The translations under genes and the position numbers were made by a program. Source: Polynucleobacter sp. HIN11 (GTDB taxonomy: Bacteria; Pseudomonadota; Gammaproteobacteria; Burkholderiales; Burkholderiaceae). From it: 64,000 nucleotides of DNA. Where the stretch lies: NCBI RefSeq assembly GCF_030297675.1, contig NZ_AP028142.1:186001-250000 (forward strand), given 5' to 3'. Shown one piece after another: positions 53,180-61,619 of the stretch; the first letter of the stretch is position 1, and every line of letters starts with the position of its first letter. A model generated the notes under the pieces. That model was not told the DNA's origin. It worked only from the letters and a program-made list of their open reading frames with translations, and did no database searches.

Positions 53180-54358
53180 TCAAGATGAGATTGGTGTGTA
53201 GGGGATGTGATCAATAATTTCTAACTGATAGCCAGACAAACTCGGTACTCTAGAGGAGTTGGCTAGTAAACGCATTTTGCGCACACCCAAGTCTTTAAGT
53301 ATTTGTGCCCCAATTCCGTAACTACGGAAATCGGTTTTTCGCTCCGTACCGGATTGACCGGGTGGTTTTGAAGTTTTGTGATTGGAACCTTGGTCCAATT
53401 GAGTTAACTTCTCAAACTGTGAGAGCCATTTGAGCTCGTTGGGAGCAGCAACTCCTGCAGCATTAAGTAAAACAGCAACGCCGCAGGGTGAATTGGTGAT
53501 CACTTGTAGGGCTTTACTTAAAGGCCAGGAATGCGTGGATTGATCAATATCCAAAAGATCCAAAACAGTAACCGGTTCATGAACCCGCACAATCGATTCT
53601 TCAGCAGACTGCGGGTCTCCTTGAACCAGTGCAAGGTGTAAGCAGTTACTCGGCGTATCTCGATACACTACACCCGTAAATCGACCCCAAGGGCTGGCAA
53701 ACTCGCGCACGCCTTCGCGCAACACAATACTCTCTGTTTGACTGCGATACTGAATCAGATCCGCAATCGTTCCAATCTTGAGTTGATGCTCTTTAGCAAA
53801 TTCGATGAGATCGGGCAAGCGTGCCATACTGCCATCGTCTTTCATAATTTCGCAAATCACGGCAGTGGGCGAGCAACCAGCAAGACTTGCTAAATCACAA
53901 CCGGCTTCCGTGTGGCCAGAGCGAATTAAGACACCTCCAGGTTGAGCCATTAAAGGAAAGACGTGACCTGGCTGAACCAAGTCGGCTGGTTTGGCATTTG
54001 GGGCAACTGCGGCCTGGATGGTGCGTGCTCGATCAGCTGCTGAGATCCCAGTCGTTACGCCACTGGCGGCTTCAATCGAAACCGTGAAGTTTGTACCTAG
54101 GGCAGTGCCATTGTCTCGAACCATCAGAGGCAGGTTTAATTGCTGGCAACGCTCTTTCGTGAGGGTGAGGCAAATGAGACCGCGACCATGCTTGGCCATG
54201 AAGTTAATGGCCTCAGCACTGACGTGATCAGCGGCAAGAACTAAATCACCTTCATTTTCACGGTCTTCTTCATCAACCAAGATGATCATCTTGCCAGCAC
54301 GAAGGTCGGCCACGATCTCATGAACGGGGCTAATGGCTGGTAATAGTGAGTTTGGCAT
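53180..54358 (-). CDS. ribB: 3,4-dihydroxy-2-butanone 4-phosphate synthase with degenerate GTP cyclohydrolase II-like domain
   Basis: The N-terminal half (to about residue 205) is a complete DHBP synthase with LVDEEDRENEGDLVLAAD, HGRGLICLTL, and RSGHTEAGCDLASLAG. The C-terminal half (from about 215) follows the GTP cyclohydrolase II fold but lacks the CxxGDxxGSxRCDC zinc motif; the corresponding stretch reads RVHEPVTVLDLLDIDQS. It ends with a YGIGAQILKDLGVRKMRLL block that still resembles RibA. It is therefore probably not a GTP cyclohydrolase, and a separate RibA should exist. It heads ribBA-ribH-nusB. Confidence 0.93.
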   Translation of the reverse strand: MPNSLLPAISPVHEIVADLRAGKMIILVDEEDRENEGDLVLAADHVSAEAINFMAKHGRGLICLTLTKERCQQLNLPLMVRDNGTALGTNFTVSIEAASGVTTGISAADRARTIQAAVAPNAKPADLVQPGHVFPLMAQPGGVLIRSGHTEAGCDLASLAGCSPTAVICEIMKDDGSMARLPDLIEFAKEHQLKIGTIADLIQYRSQTESIVLREGVREFASPWGRFTGVVYRDTPSNCLHLALVQGDPQSAEESIVRVHEPVTVLDLLDIDQSTHSWPLSKALQVITNSPCGVAVLLNAAGVAAPNELKWLSQFEKLTQLDQGSNHKTSKPPGQSGTERKTDFRSYGIGAQILKDLGVRKMRLLANSSRVPSLSGYQLEIIDHIPYTPISS

Positions 54359-54503
54359 GGTTGTGGAATTTGCAAATAGAGCGTCATTTTAAGCCTTCTT
54401 GCTCTTTGTAGGGCTCTACAACAGGATTTTCAGAAGAGGCTGATGGTGAAGCCCTGTGGATTTATGAACAATCTTGGGGATCAGCCACTTCAGGAGAATC
54501 CTA

Positions 54504-54746
54504 ATGAACGATGACCATTTACCCGAATCTGGAATGGTCTTATTTGAGCTTTTGATTGCGATGGCCCTTATCGTGGGCAGTATTAGGGTCGCCCACACGG
54601 TTTATTCAAAACTCGTCATGAAGTCTATTCAATTAGAGAAGTCCCATGCCGCATGGATTCATCGGAAGAACCAGCATGAGATTGCAATTTATTTGAATCG
54701 ATTCAAAAGCCAGCAACCAAAAAATTCGCCTCGATCAAAACAATGA
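54504..54746 (+). CDS. Type IV prepilin-like minor pilin (PilV-like position)
   Basis: An 80-residue protein starting at ATG 54504, preceded by AGGAGA. A short hydrophilic leader ends in ESG, followed by MVLFELLIAMALIV, a prepilin-peptidase cleavage site with Met in place of Phe at +1 and the conserved Glu at +5. A hydrophobic N-terminal helix and a small charged tail follow, with no globular pilin head. It is first in a four-gene operon overlapping by ATGA or a few bases. It is probably a PilV-like minor pilin, truncated compared with usual 120-180 residue members. Confidence 0.7.
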   Translation: MNDDHLPESGMVLFELLIAMALIVGSIRVAHTVYSKLVMKSIQLEKSHAAWIHRKNQHEIAIYLNRFKSQQPKNSPRSKQ

Positions 54747-55393
54747 GCCTACTAGCGTGCTTAACAGCACTCACACTCAGCGCTATTTTGCTTTTGCCAT
54801 CTGCATGGTTAGTTCATCAAGTACTTACTCATCACGCTCAGCTCGAGGATCGAGTTTTGCTACAACAGAATATGGATCGCTCACTGGAGTTAATCAGTCG
54901 AGCGATTCAAGGTGCGGGGTATCAATCTAGCTCAATGCAGAATTCATTGACAGCAAACCCAATCACCATCCAAAAAGGCGGCTCTTCTCGCGGTTCTGAT
55001 GCCATTGTGCTTACCCAAGATATTCCGGACAAATTAGGGTATGACTGCATGGGTAATCCTTTAGCACTCGAACGCACTATCAAACAACAGGCCTATCAGC
55101 GGTTTTATGTAGAACCCAGTCGGCATGATTCTCGAACCCAGACGCTGATGTGTCAGAGCGTCGATCGTCAAGGTCGGTTACATCAGGGTGAAATTCTGAG
55201 TAAGGTTCAGTCCTTGCAGATTAACTGGGTAAGAGCACATTCACTGAGCCAAGCGCCTACTGTCTCTCGGACCCCAAGCGGCCTGGTTGGCATTACTCTG
55301 CGCGTACAACCCCATGGAGGGTCAAATAACCCAACGCGGGTCATCGAGCAGACGCGCTACATTAGTCAGCGCCATGGCATTTATAACCCATGA
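54743..55393 (+). CDS. PilW-like minor pilin lacking the prepilin leader
   Basis: A 216-residue protein. It begins MSLLACLTALTLSAILLLPS, a single N-terminal membrane helix, and later has LELISRAIQGAGYQSS, which resembles PilW (a DIRMAGY-like motif). The usual leader and cleavage site (K/R-rich leader, Gly, Phe, Glu at +5) are missing: the start Met takes the place of the first mature residue and position 5 is Ala. No upstream in-frame ATG, GTG or TTG restores a leader; a stop occurs at 54677. It overlaps the previous gene by four bases. Confidence 0.6.
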   Translation: MSLLACLTALTLSAILLLPSAWLVHQVLTHHAQLEDRVLLQQNMDRSLELISRAIQGAGYQSSSMQNSLTANPITIQKGGSSRGSDAIVLTQDIPDKLGYDCMGNPLALERTIKQQAYQRFYVEPSRHDSRTQTLMCQSVDRQGRLHQGEILSKVQSLQINWVRAHSLSQAPTVSRTPSGLVGITLRVQPHGGSNNPTRVIEQTRYISQRHGIYNP

Positions 55394-55797
55394 TATTGCT
55401 TTGGGTGATGAGTCTTTTACTTTATCTGGCATGGGCGGTAGCCCAGTTAGAGTCGGTGATCGCCCTTGAGATTCAATCGCATGCGACCCAGGTCCAATAT
55501 CTGTCCCAGTTTGAGAGAGCGGAAGCGCTCTCAACCCAGTGTGAAGATCAGCTTAGAAGATCATTGATTCATGAGCCTAATTCGTCGCAGGAGGACCTCG
55601 ATGTATTAGGTTCGGAGGGCTGTCGACTAAAGCTCATGAGTGCAACACAAATGGTCCATCAACAGAAACATCCAATGAAAAACACGCTACCAGTCGAGAT
55701 GGAAGTTGGTCAAGGAATTCGGCTTCGTAGCATGCTTCGTTATCAAATCTCCAGCCAACACCTCAGCCGCATCAATTGGCAGCTAATCTATGAGTAG
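55390..55797 (+). CDS. PilX-like minor pilin, leaderless
   Basis: A 135-residue protein with an N-terminal helix (MILLWVMSLLLYLAWAVAQLE). It has a PilX-like pattern after it (QSHATQVQYLSQFERAEALS), reminiscent of the QxxERAEAL motif of PilX/GspK-like pilins. A prepilin leader and Glu at +5 are not visible. The remaining part has two Cys (QCEDQL, EGCRLKL) that may form a disulfide. It overlaps both neighbours. The call is based on position and weak motif similarity. Confidence 0.5.
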   Translation: MILLWVMSLLLYLAWAVAQLESVIALEIQSHATQVQYLSQFERAEALSTQCEDQLRRSLIHEPNSSQEDLDVLGSEGCRLKLMSATQMVHQQKHPMKNTLPVEMEVGQGIRLRSMLRYQISSQHLSRINWQLIYE

Positions 55798-56371
55798 AGG
55801 ACAAGAATATTATTCATTTCACTCGCGAGGGTATGGGGAGCAGGGGTATACCTTATTGGAGTTGATGGTGGTCATCGCGCTCATCAGTTTGCTGCTGATG
55901 TTTGGGGTTCCTCAAATCCAAAATCAGTTCTATGAGCGCGAGCTCGAGCATGCGGCGCGCCAGTTCATTTACCACGCACAGTTTGCAAGACAGCGCGCTC
56001 TCTATCGGGGTCGCGATATGCTCTTAAAGCCAAGAGCAAGGAATGATGATGAAGCGAATTGGAATTCAGGTTGGCAGCTTGAGGGCCTTGATATAAATGG
56101 CTCGCCAGAAAAGATTGTTCGACATTCCTTACCTGCTAATATTGCGATTCATTCCAAGGGGTTTGTGGATCCACATTCTGGCCAAAGTCAGATTCGATTT
56201 AATCCTGCGGGCGGGGCGAAATCAAAACATGGCGGCTTTGTCGCTAATCGCTTGATTTTTGCTCACACCAAGAACACATCCCTGCAGCGTCATGTCATCT
56301 TGGCAGCAAGTGGCCGCTGGCGTATATGTAACCCAAATTCTGCAACGAATCCTAAAGGGCTGGGTTGTTAG
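55790..56371 (+). CDS. GspH/FimT-family minor pilin
   Basis: A 193-residue pseudopilin. The leader ends in EQG, followed by YTLLELMVVIALISLLLMFG, the type III signal with Glu at +5 and Tyr instead of Phe at +1. The GspH/FimT domain follows with ARQFIYHAQFARQRALYRG and, near the end, RHVILAASGRWRIC. In T4P systems FimT primes assembly. It is the last gene of the pilin-like cluster and overlaps its predecessor by eight bases. ribD follows after 39 bases. Confidence 0.85.
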   Translation: MSRGQEYYSFHSRGYGEQGYTLLELMVVIALISLLLMFGVPQIQNQFYERELEHAARQFIYHAQFARQRALYRGRDMLLKPRARNDDEANWNSGWQLEGLDINGSPEKIVRHSLPANIAIHSKGFVDPHSGQSQIRFNPAGGAKSKHGGFVANRLIFAHTKNTSLQRHVILAASGRWRICNPNSATNPKGLGC

Positions 56372-56410
56372 TGTATTTAGTCAGATCAATAAATCGGGTT
56401 TAATAGCACT

Positions 56411-57532
56411 ATGACCCAATTTAGTTCACTTGATCAGCAGATGATGGCCTTCGCACTTGATGAGGCTAAGAAAGCCCTATACCTCTCTAACCCAAATCCA
56501 CGGGTGGGTTGCGTGATCACCAAGGGTGAGCAGATTTTGGGTAAAGGATTTACCCAGCAAGTGGGGTCTCAGCACGCTGAGATTGAGGCGATCGCTAATG
56601 CACGACGGTTGGGAGCAGGTGACGCTGATTTTGCTGCCAGTACGTTTTATGTCACGTTGGAACCTTGTTCGCATACTGGTCGCACACCCCCGTGTTGTGA
56701 TGCGCTGATAAAACTTTCTCCACAGCGCGTGGTCATTGCCATGCAAGATCCCAATCCCAAGGTCTCGGGGCAGGGTATCGCAAGCTTACAAAAGCATGGC
56801 ATTCAGGTGGATCTTGGTTTAATGGCGCATGAAGCGGCCTTACTAAATCCTGGATTTATCAAACGCATGACCCAGGGTCTTTCATATATGCGCATGAAGA
56901 TTGCATCGAGTTTGGATGGTCGTACTGCGCTACTCAATGGTAAGAGTCAGTGGATTACAGGACCAGCTGCGCGTGCCGATGGTCATCATTGGCGGGCCCA
57001 AGCATGCGCCATTCTTTCGGGGGTGGGTACGGTCAGGGAAGATGATCCAGCTCTCACGGTACGTGAGGTGAGCACTCAGCGTCAGCCATTACGAGTGATT
57101 GTGGATTCGCAATTGGAGATTCCGCTAGGAGCTAAGGTGCTGAGTGATGCGAATGCCATCATCGTTTGCGCTAATCCAGAGTCAGGCCACTTACAGAAAA
57201 CCCAAAAAGAGTTGGCAGGGCGCGGTATTGAAGTAGTGCAACTTGCGAATGCAAAGGGTAAGGTGGACTTACCTAAACTCCTTGCGTATTTGGCTAAAGA
57301 GCGTGAGATTAATGAAGTGCATGTTGAAGCAGGTTACAAATTAAATGGTTCACTCATTCGTGAGAGCTGTGTCGATGAGCTACTCATCTATCAGGCGCCC
57401 TGCTTTTTGGGTGAGGGCCTGGGAATGGCCAATATTGGATCACTTCAAGAGCTTTCTGAGCGCAGTGCTTGGAAGATTATGGAGCACACTTTGATCGGAG
57501 ATGACCTGCGCATTCGTGCTGTACGCCCATAG
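56411..57532 (+). CDS. ribD: Bifunctional riboflavin deaminase/reductase
   Basis: Catalyses the deamination and side-chain reduction steps after GTP cyclohydrolase II. The 373 residues match E. coli RibD (367). The deaminase part shows NPNPRVGCVI, HAEIEAI and the zinc cluster LEPCSHTGRTPPCCDAL. The reductase part (from about 150) shows MRMKIASSLDGRTALLNG and LLIYQAPCFLGEG. ribE follows by 34 bases in the same direction. The pilin-like genes upstream separate it from ribBA. Confidence 0.97.
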   Translation: MTQFSSLDQQMMAFALDEAKKALYLSNPNPRVGCVITKGEQILGKGFTQQVGSQHAEIEAIANARRLGAGDADFAASTFYVTLEPCSHTGRTPPCCDALIKLSPQRVVIAMQDPNPKVSGQGIASLQKHGIQVDLGLMAHEAALLNPGFIKRMTQGLSYMRMKIASSLDGRTALLNGKSQWITGPAARADGHHWRAQACAILSGVGTVREDDPALTVREVSTQRQPLRVIVDSQLEIPLGAKVLSDANAIIVCANPESGHLQKTQKELAGRGIEVVQLANAKGKVDLPKLLAYLAKEREINEVHVEAGYKLNGSLIRESCVDELLIYQAPCFLGEGLGMANIGSLQELSERSAWKIMEHTLIGDDLRIRAVRP

Positions 57533-57566
57533 TATTTATTGCTCTCCAAACTGATATAGTGCATTC

Positions 57567-58187
57567 ATGTTTACTGGAATCATTACCGCGATTGGTGAAA
57601 TTACCCATCTCGCTCCCAAAGGGGATGGCCTCCATTTAACCGTCACAACCCCTGCTAACTATCTTGATGATGTGGCGATCGGGGATAGCATCGCCCTTAA
57701 TGGCGCCTGCATGACGGTTACGACTATGCAAGCCAACGCCTTTGAAGTGGATGTTTCTAAGGAGTCGATCTCAAAAACAACAGGACTCGACAAACTTGGT
57801 TCTGTGAATCTAGAAAAGGCTCTACGATTTAATGATCGTCTCGGAGGCCACTTGGTCAGTGGCCATGTCGATGGAATAGGTACGGTTCAATCATTTACCC
57901 CCGTTCAAGGCGATGCCTATGGCTCATGGAAATTAGTAATCGATGCCCCGCAATCATTGGCCCCTTATCTGGCCTACAAAGGATCGATAGTAGTCAATGG
58001 CGTATCGCTAACGGTCAATCAAGCGGGGCCCAAAGATCAATCTCAATGCCCCATTGAAATTAACATCATTCCTCATACCCTGGATCACACCACCCTTGGC
58101 CAACTCAAGGTAGGCGATCACGTTAACTTGGAAGTGGATCTGATCGCGCGTTATGTGGCGCGCATGCTCAGTAAAGACTCAACTTAA
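57567..58187 (+). CDS. ribE: Riboflavin synthase, alpha subunit
   Basis: Dismutates two lumazines to riboflavin and the pyrimidine precursor. The 206 residues match the family (E. coli 213). It is a two-repeat lumazine-binding barrel: the first repeat starts MFTGIITAIGEITHLAPKG with IALNGACMTVT, and the second has RLGGHLVSGHVDGIGTV and GSIVVNGVSLTVNQAG. It is convergent with queC. Confidence 0.97.
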   Translation: MFTGIITAIGEITHLAPKGDGLHLTVTTPANYLDDVAIGDSIALNGACMTVTTMQANAFEVDVSKESISKTTGLDKLGSVNLEKALRFNDRLGGHLVSGHVDGIGTVQSFTPVQGDAYGSWKLVIDAPQSLAPYLAYKGSIVVNGVSLTVNQAGPKDQSQCPIEINIIPHTLDHTTLGQLKVGDHVNLEVDLIARYVARMLSKDST

Positions 58188-58930
58188 TACTGATATCTCG
58201 TTGGATCGGCTACCCCAGCCTCTTTAAATCCTACTTTACGAAGTTGACACGATTCACAAACGCCGCAGGCTTGACCTTCTTGATTGGCTTGATAGCACGA
58301 AACGGTTTGGCTGTAGTCGATTCCTAAGGACTGACCCAGTTGAATGATCTGGGCCTTACTCATGGAAATGATGGGCGCGTGGATCCGAAATCGGTGCTGC
58401 TCATTAGTAGATTCGACCCCAGCTTTTGTGGCTAAGTTCGCCATGGTTTCGAAGGACTTCACATACTCAGGCCGACAATCTGGATACCCAGAGTAATCCA
58501 CTGCATTAGCACCATAGAACACATCAATACTGCCTAGAGACTCGGCCCAGGCTAGGGCCATCGAGAGCATGATGGTGTTGCGAGCGGGTACATAGGTAAT
58601 CGGGATGTCTGTTGTCTTTGGATCGCCCTCGGTTGGAACACGCAGCATCTCGTCAGTGAGGGCGGACCCACCAAAGCGGGCAAGATCCAGGTGGATAACT
58701 TCATGGCGCTCAACACCGAACGACTGGGCAATCCGTTTTGCAGCATCTAACTCAGACGAATGCTTTTGGCCGTAATGAACTGAGAGGGCATAACAGCGAT
58801 AGCCGAGTTGTTTGGCAAGCGCCAGAATAGTCGTGGAGTCCAAACCGCCAGAGAACAGAATGACTGCAGGGCTATTGGGAGAGCGTGCCTGTGCTGGAGT
58901 AAACGAATGCCGGAGAGCAGAAAAGTCCAA
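58184..58930 (-). CDS. queC: 7-cyano-7-deazaguanine (preQ0) synthase
   Basis: Converts 7-carboxy-7-deazaguanine to preQ0 in queuosine synthesis. The 248 residues match E. coli QueC (231). The PP-loop is VILFSGGLDSTTILALAKQ. FYGANAVDYSGYPDCRPEY binds substrate, and the C-terminal zinc cysteines are in VSCYQANQEGQACGVCESC. It follows cpoB by 21 bases, as in many proteobacteria. Confidence 0.97.
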   Translation of the reverse strand: MDFSALRHSFTPAQARSPNSPAVILFSGGLDSTTILALAKQLGYRCYALSVHYGQKHSSELDAAKRIAQSFGVERHEVIHLDLARFGGSALTDEMLRVPTEGDPKTTDIPITYVPARNTIMLSMALAWAESLGSIDVFYGANAVDYSGYPDCRPEYVKSFETMANLATKAGVESTNEQHRFRIHAPIISMSKAQIIQLGQSLGIDYSQTVSCYQANQEGQACGVCESCQLRKVGFKEAGVADPTRYQY

Positions 58931-58951
58931 AATTAGAAATCCAGGATTTAC

Positions 58952-59671
58952 TTACTTGATATTGGCAACAATCGACTTTGCTTCTTTGGCAGCCTCAGAG
59001 TCTGGGTATTTGGCAATTAGATCGCTTAGGACCTTTTTGGCCACCGCTTTCTTCCCCGACTCAAGATTGGCATTGCCAAGCGTGAGCATTGCTGGGGGAA
59101 CCCGTTGATGGCCTGGGAAGCGGGTAATCAAAGTTTGTAATTGATTGATGGAGCCGTTGTAATCCTTCAGTGCGTACTTGGTATTACCGGACCAAAAGAG
59201 TGCAAGGGGTAAATAAGGGCTAGATGGGTATTTCCGGATAAACGCATTGAGATCGGTATCGGCTTTTTTGAGCTGATTGTTCTGAAATGCATTGAGCGCT
59301 TCTTCATATGCAGACCGCTCACCAGGTTGAACCACACCAGTCACACCTTCCACCTCGACGGTTTGAGGTTCAAATCGAGTCAGGCGATTATCTAAATCTT
59401 GATAGTAGGTTTTTTGATTCTTGGTGAGATCTTCCGTTTGCTTTTGCAAGGTCTCGATTTGGCCGCGTAGTTGGGCGTTTTCTGTACGCAGTTTCTCGAT
59501 TTGATTTTGTAAATCCAGAATCGCGCCTTGCGAGGCTTGAACCGATTTGCGCATCTCTAGGATTGCTTTGCGAGCCTCGTCATCCGAGAAGATCGCCCAC
59601 GCATTACTTGAAAGTAATGCCCCCAATGCAATCGTAAGAGCGGTATGAATAAATCTGGAGATAGCGGTCAA
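58952..59671 (-). CDS. cpoB: Cell-division coordinator CpoB (YbgF)
   Basis: A periplasmic partner of the Tol system that coordinates PBP1b activity and outer-membrane constriction. It has 239 residues with a signal peptide ending near SSNAWA. A coiled coil (about residues 30-90, ILDLQNQIEKLRTENAQLRG) is followed by TPR repeats (AYEEALNAFQNNQLKKADTD, LPLALFWSGNTKYALKDY). It lies between pal and queC, the usual position. Confidence 0.94.
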   Translation of the reverse strand: MTAISRFIHTALTIALGALLSSNAWAIFSDDEARKAILEMRKSVQASQGAILDLQNQIEKLRTENAQLRGQIETLQKQTEDLTKNQKTYYQDLDNRLTRFEPQTVEVEGVTGVVQPGERSAYEEALNAFQNNQLKKADTDLNAFIRKYPSSPYLPLALFWSGNTKYALKDYNGSINQLQTLITRFPGHQRVPPAMLTLGNANLESGKKAVAKKVLSDLIAKYPDSEAAKEAKSIVANIK

Positions 59672-59682
59672 GCGATTTGCTC

Positions 59683-60192
59683 TTATTTGGTGATGTAAAT
59701 GATGTCAGCGCGACGGTTCTCAGCCCATGCAGCTTCGGTGTTACCTTCTGCTTTGGGTTTTTCTTTACCAAGACTCACGGCTTCCATTTGGCTATCGGGT
59801 ACGCCCAGCGCTGCGAGGGCTTTACGAACGGCATCTGAGCGTCGTTGACCAAGAGCGAGGTTATATTCGGCGGTACCACGATCATCGGTATTGCCCTGAA
59901 TCATGATCTTTTGTTGGGGGTTTTGTTTTAAGAAAGCAGCTCCGGCTTGTAGCATATTTTGATATTGGGGTTTGATGGTGTATTCATCAAAGTCAAAATA
60001 GATGCTGCGCTGAAAGAGCGGGCTCTTAGGGTCATTCCATGGCTGAGAAGCAATATTGCTACTCTTGGCCTCTTGGGTTTTCATGGTACTGACATCATCT
60101 AATTTAACGCCCGACGAGCACGCACTGAGTAAGCCAATGCCTCCCAAAATGCTGGTTAGTACTAAGCGACGCTGGGGTGATGTGGTTTTCAT
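59683..60192 (-). CDS. pal: Peptidoglycan-associated lipoprotein Pal
   Basis: An outer-membrane lipoprotein that binds peptidoglycan and TolB. ATG 60192 with GGAGAG upstream gives 169 residues (E. coli 173); a longer frame to 60276 adds 28 residues before the signal peptide. The signal peptide has QRRLVLTSILGGIGLLSAC with a Cys lipobox. The OmpA-like domain shows YFDFDEYTIKPQYQ and NTDDRGTAEYNLALGQRR, and ends with WAENRRADIIY. Confidence 0.96.
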   Translation of the reverse strand: MKTTSPQRRLVLTSILGGIGLLSACSSGVKLDDVSTMKTQEAKSSNIASQPWNDPKSPLFQRSIYFDFDEYTIKPQYQNMLQAGAAFLKQNPQQKIMIQGNTDDRGTAEYNLALGQRRSDAVRKALAALGVPDSQMEAVSLGKEKPKAEGNTEAAWAENRRADIIYITK

Positions 60193-60285
60193 GCGCTCTC
60201 CCTCGAATAAATTGATGGTCTTCGTAAACCGATGAATTACATACTGACCACTATTATGCCTCGGATCATGCATCACTAAAACCGA

Positions 60286-61584
60286 TTAGCGATCCATAAA
60301 TGGTCCCCAGGATGGTTGACGTACATCGGATCCTGGAACACTTAATATTTGTTTGACATAGCCATCAACCGAAACCGCTGCCAATACTTTTTTACCCCCG
60401 ACTTGGGTTGAGTACAGAATGTAGCGACCGTTGGCCGCAAAACTTGGGGACTCATCAAAGCTGGTATCGGTCATGGGAGTGCTATCACCCGTGAGGAGAT
60501 TCATTAAAAAGAGCTTGAAGCCGCCGCCTGCACCGCCGATGTAAGCCAAGTACTTACCATCGGGTGAGATACGCGCTGAGGTTGCATAGGGTTGCTTAAA
60601 GGTGATTCGTCTAGCTGGTTCGCCGCGCTCTCCATCGGCACTCATCCGATAAATTTGTGGATTGCCGCCACGATCGCTCGTGAAATAAATAAATTTACCG
60701 TCGGGAGAAAACTGTGGCTCGGTATCAATCGTATTGCCTTGTGTGAGGCGCCTTAGATTACTGCCATCGGCATTGACTCGATAGATTTGCGTATTGCCAT
60801 CTTTGGAGAGTGAGATTGCTAGGCTTTTGCCGTCGGGAGCCCAGGATGGGGCGCTGTTGTTGCCGCGCTCATTGGAGAGAACAATGCGACGGCCTGTCGC
60901 CAGCTCATGCACATAAACGATGGGCTTGCGATCTTCAAAGGATACATAAGCGATCTTTTGACCATCGGGCGACCACGCTACAGAAATGATGGGCTCACTA
61001 CTATTGAGCGCGTTGCGCATATTCTGACCATCGGCGTCCGAGATGACTAAGCGATAGCGCTTACCCTCTTTCATGACATATGACAGACGGGTGGAGAATA
61101 CGCCGCGCTCACCCAAGAGTTTGAAGATGATGTCATCTGAAATTTTGTGGGCTGCCAGGCGCAAGTTATCTTCACTGGCTGAAACAATTAATCCATTAAG
61201 ACTCTCGCCCTTACGAATGTCGTATAAGCGGTAACGAACCTCATACTGCCCTGGGGATTTTTGGGTGACCGACCCAACTGCCAAGGCATCAGCGCCGCGC
61301 GCCGCCCACGTTTTGAAGTTAGGAACAACTTGATCGTCTTCGACTCCATTGCCAAGCTCGACATTTCGGAAGTAACCACTACGTGTGAGATTTTGGCGAA
61401 TCACATCAGAAATCTTGACCGGTAATTTGTCCTCATCTTTAAATCGGGAAACCGCAATCGGATAGAGGGTTTGGCCAACACCCTTGATCTCAATATTCAT
61501 TTGAGCATGCGCGGGGTTGATGAAAAGCCCCATGATGATGCCAAGTGCCAGTAGGGGAATGGTGCATAAGCGCTGGAATATCAT
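60286..61584 (-). CDS. tolB: Tol-Pal system beta-propeller protein TolB
   Basis: A periplasmic protein shuttling between Pal and TolA. ATG 61584 gives 432 residues (E. coli 430) with a signal peptide (LCTIPLLALGIIMGLFINP ending at AHA). The N-terminal domain is followed by a C-terminal beta-propeller with repeats of the form WSPDGQKIAYVSF, WAPDGKSLAISL and FSPDGKFIYFTSD. The mature N terminus that binds TolA is QMNIEIKGVG. It starts 30 bases after the tolA stop. Confidence 0.96.
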   Translation of the reverse strand: MIFQRLCTIPLLALGIIMGLFINPAHAQMNIEIKGVGQTLYPIAVSRFKDEDKLPVKISDVIRQNLTRSGYFRNVELGNGVEDDQVVPNFKTWAARGADALAVGSVTQKSPGQYEVRYRLYDIRKGESLNGLIVSASEDNLRLAAHKISDDIIFKLLGERGVFSTRLSYVMKEGKRYRLVISDADGQNMRNALNSSEPIISVAWSPDGQKIAYVSFEDRKPIVYVHELATGRRIVLSNERGNNSAPSWAPDGKSLAISLSKDGNTQIYRVNADGSNLRRLTQGNTIDTEPQFSPDGKFIYFTSDRGGNPQIYRMSADGERGEPARRITFKQPYATSARISPDGKYLAYIGGAGGGFKLFLMNLLTGDSTPMTDTSFDESPSFAANGRYILYSTQVGGKKVLAAVSVDGYVKQILSVPGSDVRQPSWGPFMDR

Positions 61585-61619
61585 GATCAATATTCTAGAC
61601 GCTTGTTATGAACCCTGAA

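Noticed and set aside
54359..54503. FMN riboswitch in front of ribBA
   Set aside because: The short gap has a small ttgtag/ctacaa hairpin (54406-54421) but none of the conserved RFN-element blocks.
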